Shown: positions 4,681 to 5,509 of the stretch, in pieces
Numbering within the stretch: position 1 is the first letter of the stretch
How the letters are laid out: each line of letters begins with the position of its first letter
NCBI GenBank assembly: GCA_021152555.1
Contig: JAGKVE010000091.1
Location: 1-5,509 of the forward strand
DNA: 5,509 nucleotides
Source of the DNA: Bacteroidia bacterium
GTDB lineage: Bacteria > Bacteroidota > Bacteroidia > Bacteroidales > Paludibacteraceae
Reading direction: 5' to 3'
Translations under genes and position numbers: made by a program
Notes under the pieces: generated by a model
What the model was told of the DNA's origin: nothing
Database searches by the model: none
Seen by the model: the letters and a program-made list of their open reading frames with translations, nothing else

Positions 4681-5509
4681 TCAATTCATCATTTCAAGGA
4701 ATTCCGCCTCGGTAACGAGGCGAATGCCAAGGACTTCTGCTTTCTTGCGTTTCTCCGGTCCCATGTTTTCACCGGCTAAGATGAACGAGGTTTTCTTGCT
4801 GACCGATCCTACGTTCTTTCCTCCGTGCGCCTCAATCATCTCTTTGTATTCATCGCGGCTGTGATGTGCGAATGTACCGCTTATCACGATACTCATGCCC
4901 TCCAACTGATGGCTGATGACTGATGGCTGATAGCTATCTCCCTCCATCTGCAAACCTGCTGTCCGAAGACGTTCCAATATCTCTAAATTACGGATGTCAT
5001 CAAAATAGTTGACGATGTTCTCCGCTATCTGCGGTCCGACATCTTCAATCGCGCAAAGTTGTTCGGCGGTAGCCCATTGGAGTGTGTCAATCGAGTTATA
5101 AACACGTGCAATCTTCTTTGCCGTTGTCTCGCCGACCATTCGTATGCCTAAAGCGAACAGGACCCTTGCCCACGGCACTTGTTTGGAGGCTTCAATGCCG
5201 TCCAGTATGTTCTGTGCGGATTTTTCTCCGAGCCGTTCTTGCGACGCGATGTCTTCGGCTTTCAAATCATAAATATCTGCAATATTGTGCAGTAATCCTT
5301 TTTGGTAGAATAGGTCAATCGTCTCTTCACCCAACCCCTCTATGTCCATCGCTTTGCGGGAAACGAAATGCTCTATCTTGCCTTTTATCTGCGGCGGACA
5401 GCCGGTCTCGTTCGGGCACCGCCATGCCGCTTCTCCTTCCACTCTCATGAGTGGAGTCCCGCACTCGGGACAAACAGTGGGGAAAGTGAACCCATCTCTC
5501 TCCCTTGAG
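4681..5509 (-). CDS. ligA: NAD-dependent DNA ligase, C-terminal part
   Basis: LigA seals nicks in DNA replication and repair using NAD. The frame runs in from the right edge, giving 275 visible residues; the adenylation domain and most of the OB fold lie outside. The ATG at 5448 is internal, because family sequence (DGFTFPTVCPECGTPL) continues upstream. Numbering from the first visible residue, the Cys4 zinc finger uses Cys13, Cys16, Cys31 and Cys37, with the same spacing as E. coli 408/411/426/432. A helix-hairpin-helix domain covers about 50-170 (IEGLGEETI, GIRMVGETTAKKIA, IEDVGPQIAENI). The BRCT domain covers about 201-275 (MSIVISGTF, HGGKNVGSVSKKTSFILAG). The linker before BRCT carries SYQPSVISHQ, encoded by a heptad repeat. 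It is the first visible gene of ligA - DUF6913-like - dapA. Confidence 0.97.
   Translation of the reverse strand, partial: SRERDGFTFPTVCPECGTPLMRVEGEAAWRCPNETGCPPQIKGKIEHFVSRKAMDIEGLGEETIDLFYQKGLLHNIADIYDLKAEDIASQERLGEKSAQNILDGIEASKQVPWARVLFALGIRMVGETTAKKIARVYNSIDTLQWATAEQLCAIEDVGPQIAENIVNYFDDIRNLEILERLRTAGLQMEGDSYQPSVISHQLEGMSIVISGTFAHHSRDEYKEMIEAHGGKNVGSVSKKTSFILAGENMGPEKRKKAEVLGIRLVTEAEFLEMMN
4905..4932. repeat. Heptanucleotide tandem repeat inside ligA (4 copies)
   Basis: Four 7-mers ACTGATG, GCTGATG, ACTGATG, GCTGATA form two 14-base copies that differ only at the last base. On the coding strand the array gives roughly YQPSVISHQ, in the flexible linker between the HhH region and the BRCT domain, without breaking the frame. 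Confidence 0.85.

Noticed and set aside
4681..5448. ligA beginning at ATG 5448
   Set aside because: The zinc finger and OB-fold family sequence continues in frame upstream to the window edge, so this methionine is internal.

Overview
The window looks like chromosomal DNA of a Bacteroidota (Bacteroidales-type) bacterium, probably from an uncultured lineage. Three things point there: the protein families (a PpiD-type foldase, an OB-fold lipoprotein, and a ligA / DUF6913-like / dapA cluster), promoters that fit the Bacteroidetes TTTG...TAnnTTTG pattern, and mostly A-rich ribosome binding regions with little Shine-Dalgarno character. I see no RNA genes, CRISPR array, transposase or phage gene.

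Layout. (1) Positions 1-1243, minus strand: a secreted OB-fold lipoprotein gene followed 37 bases later by the 5' part of a PpiD-like peptidyl-prolyl isomerase gene that runs off the left edge. (2) Positions 1244-1584: a divergent, A/T-rich promoter region firing left into the lipoprotein gene and right into the translation operon, followed by an anomalous infC 5' end. (3) Positions 1585-2684, plus strand: the classic infC-rpmI-rplT operon (IF-3, L35, L20), with a structured infC-rpmI spacer. (4) Positions 2685-3064: a gene-free convergent region holding a bulged hairpin, a strong bidirectional terminator, a 27-base tandem repeat (about three copies), an 11-base tandem repeat (three copies) and a short protein-like open stretch on the minus strand. 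(5) Positions 3065-5509, minus strand: a tight operon ligA (C-terminal part) - DUF6913-like gene - dapA.

The most unusual signal is a set of short heptanucleotide (7-base period) tandem repeats in or beside three conserved genes. One lies inside the ligA linker between the HhH and BRCT regions. One lies inside dapA, next to a 25/23-base tandem duplication and in frame. One lies immediately upstream of the recognisable part of infC, where it ends at an in-frame stop codon and seems to replace the usual IF-3 N-terminal strand. The dapA and infC sites also share a 13-base core (12 of 13 identical). A separate GC-rich hairpin repeat sits in the spacer before dapA. Together these suggest a genome in which small dispersed repeats are tolerated within housekeeping genes when they keep the frame. 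No repeat census was possible here, so that reading is inference.
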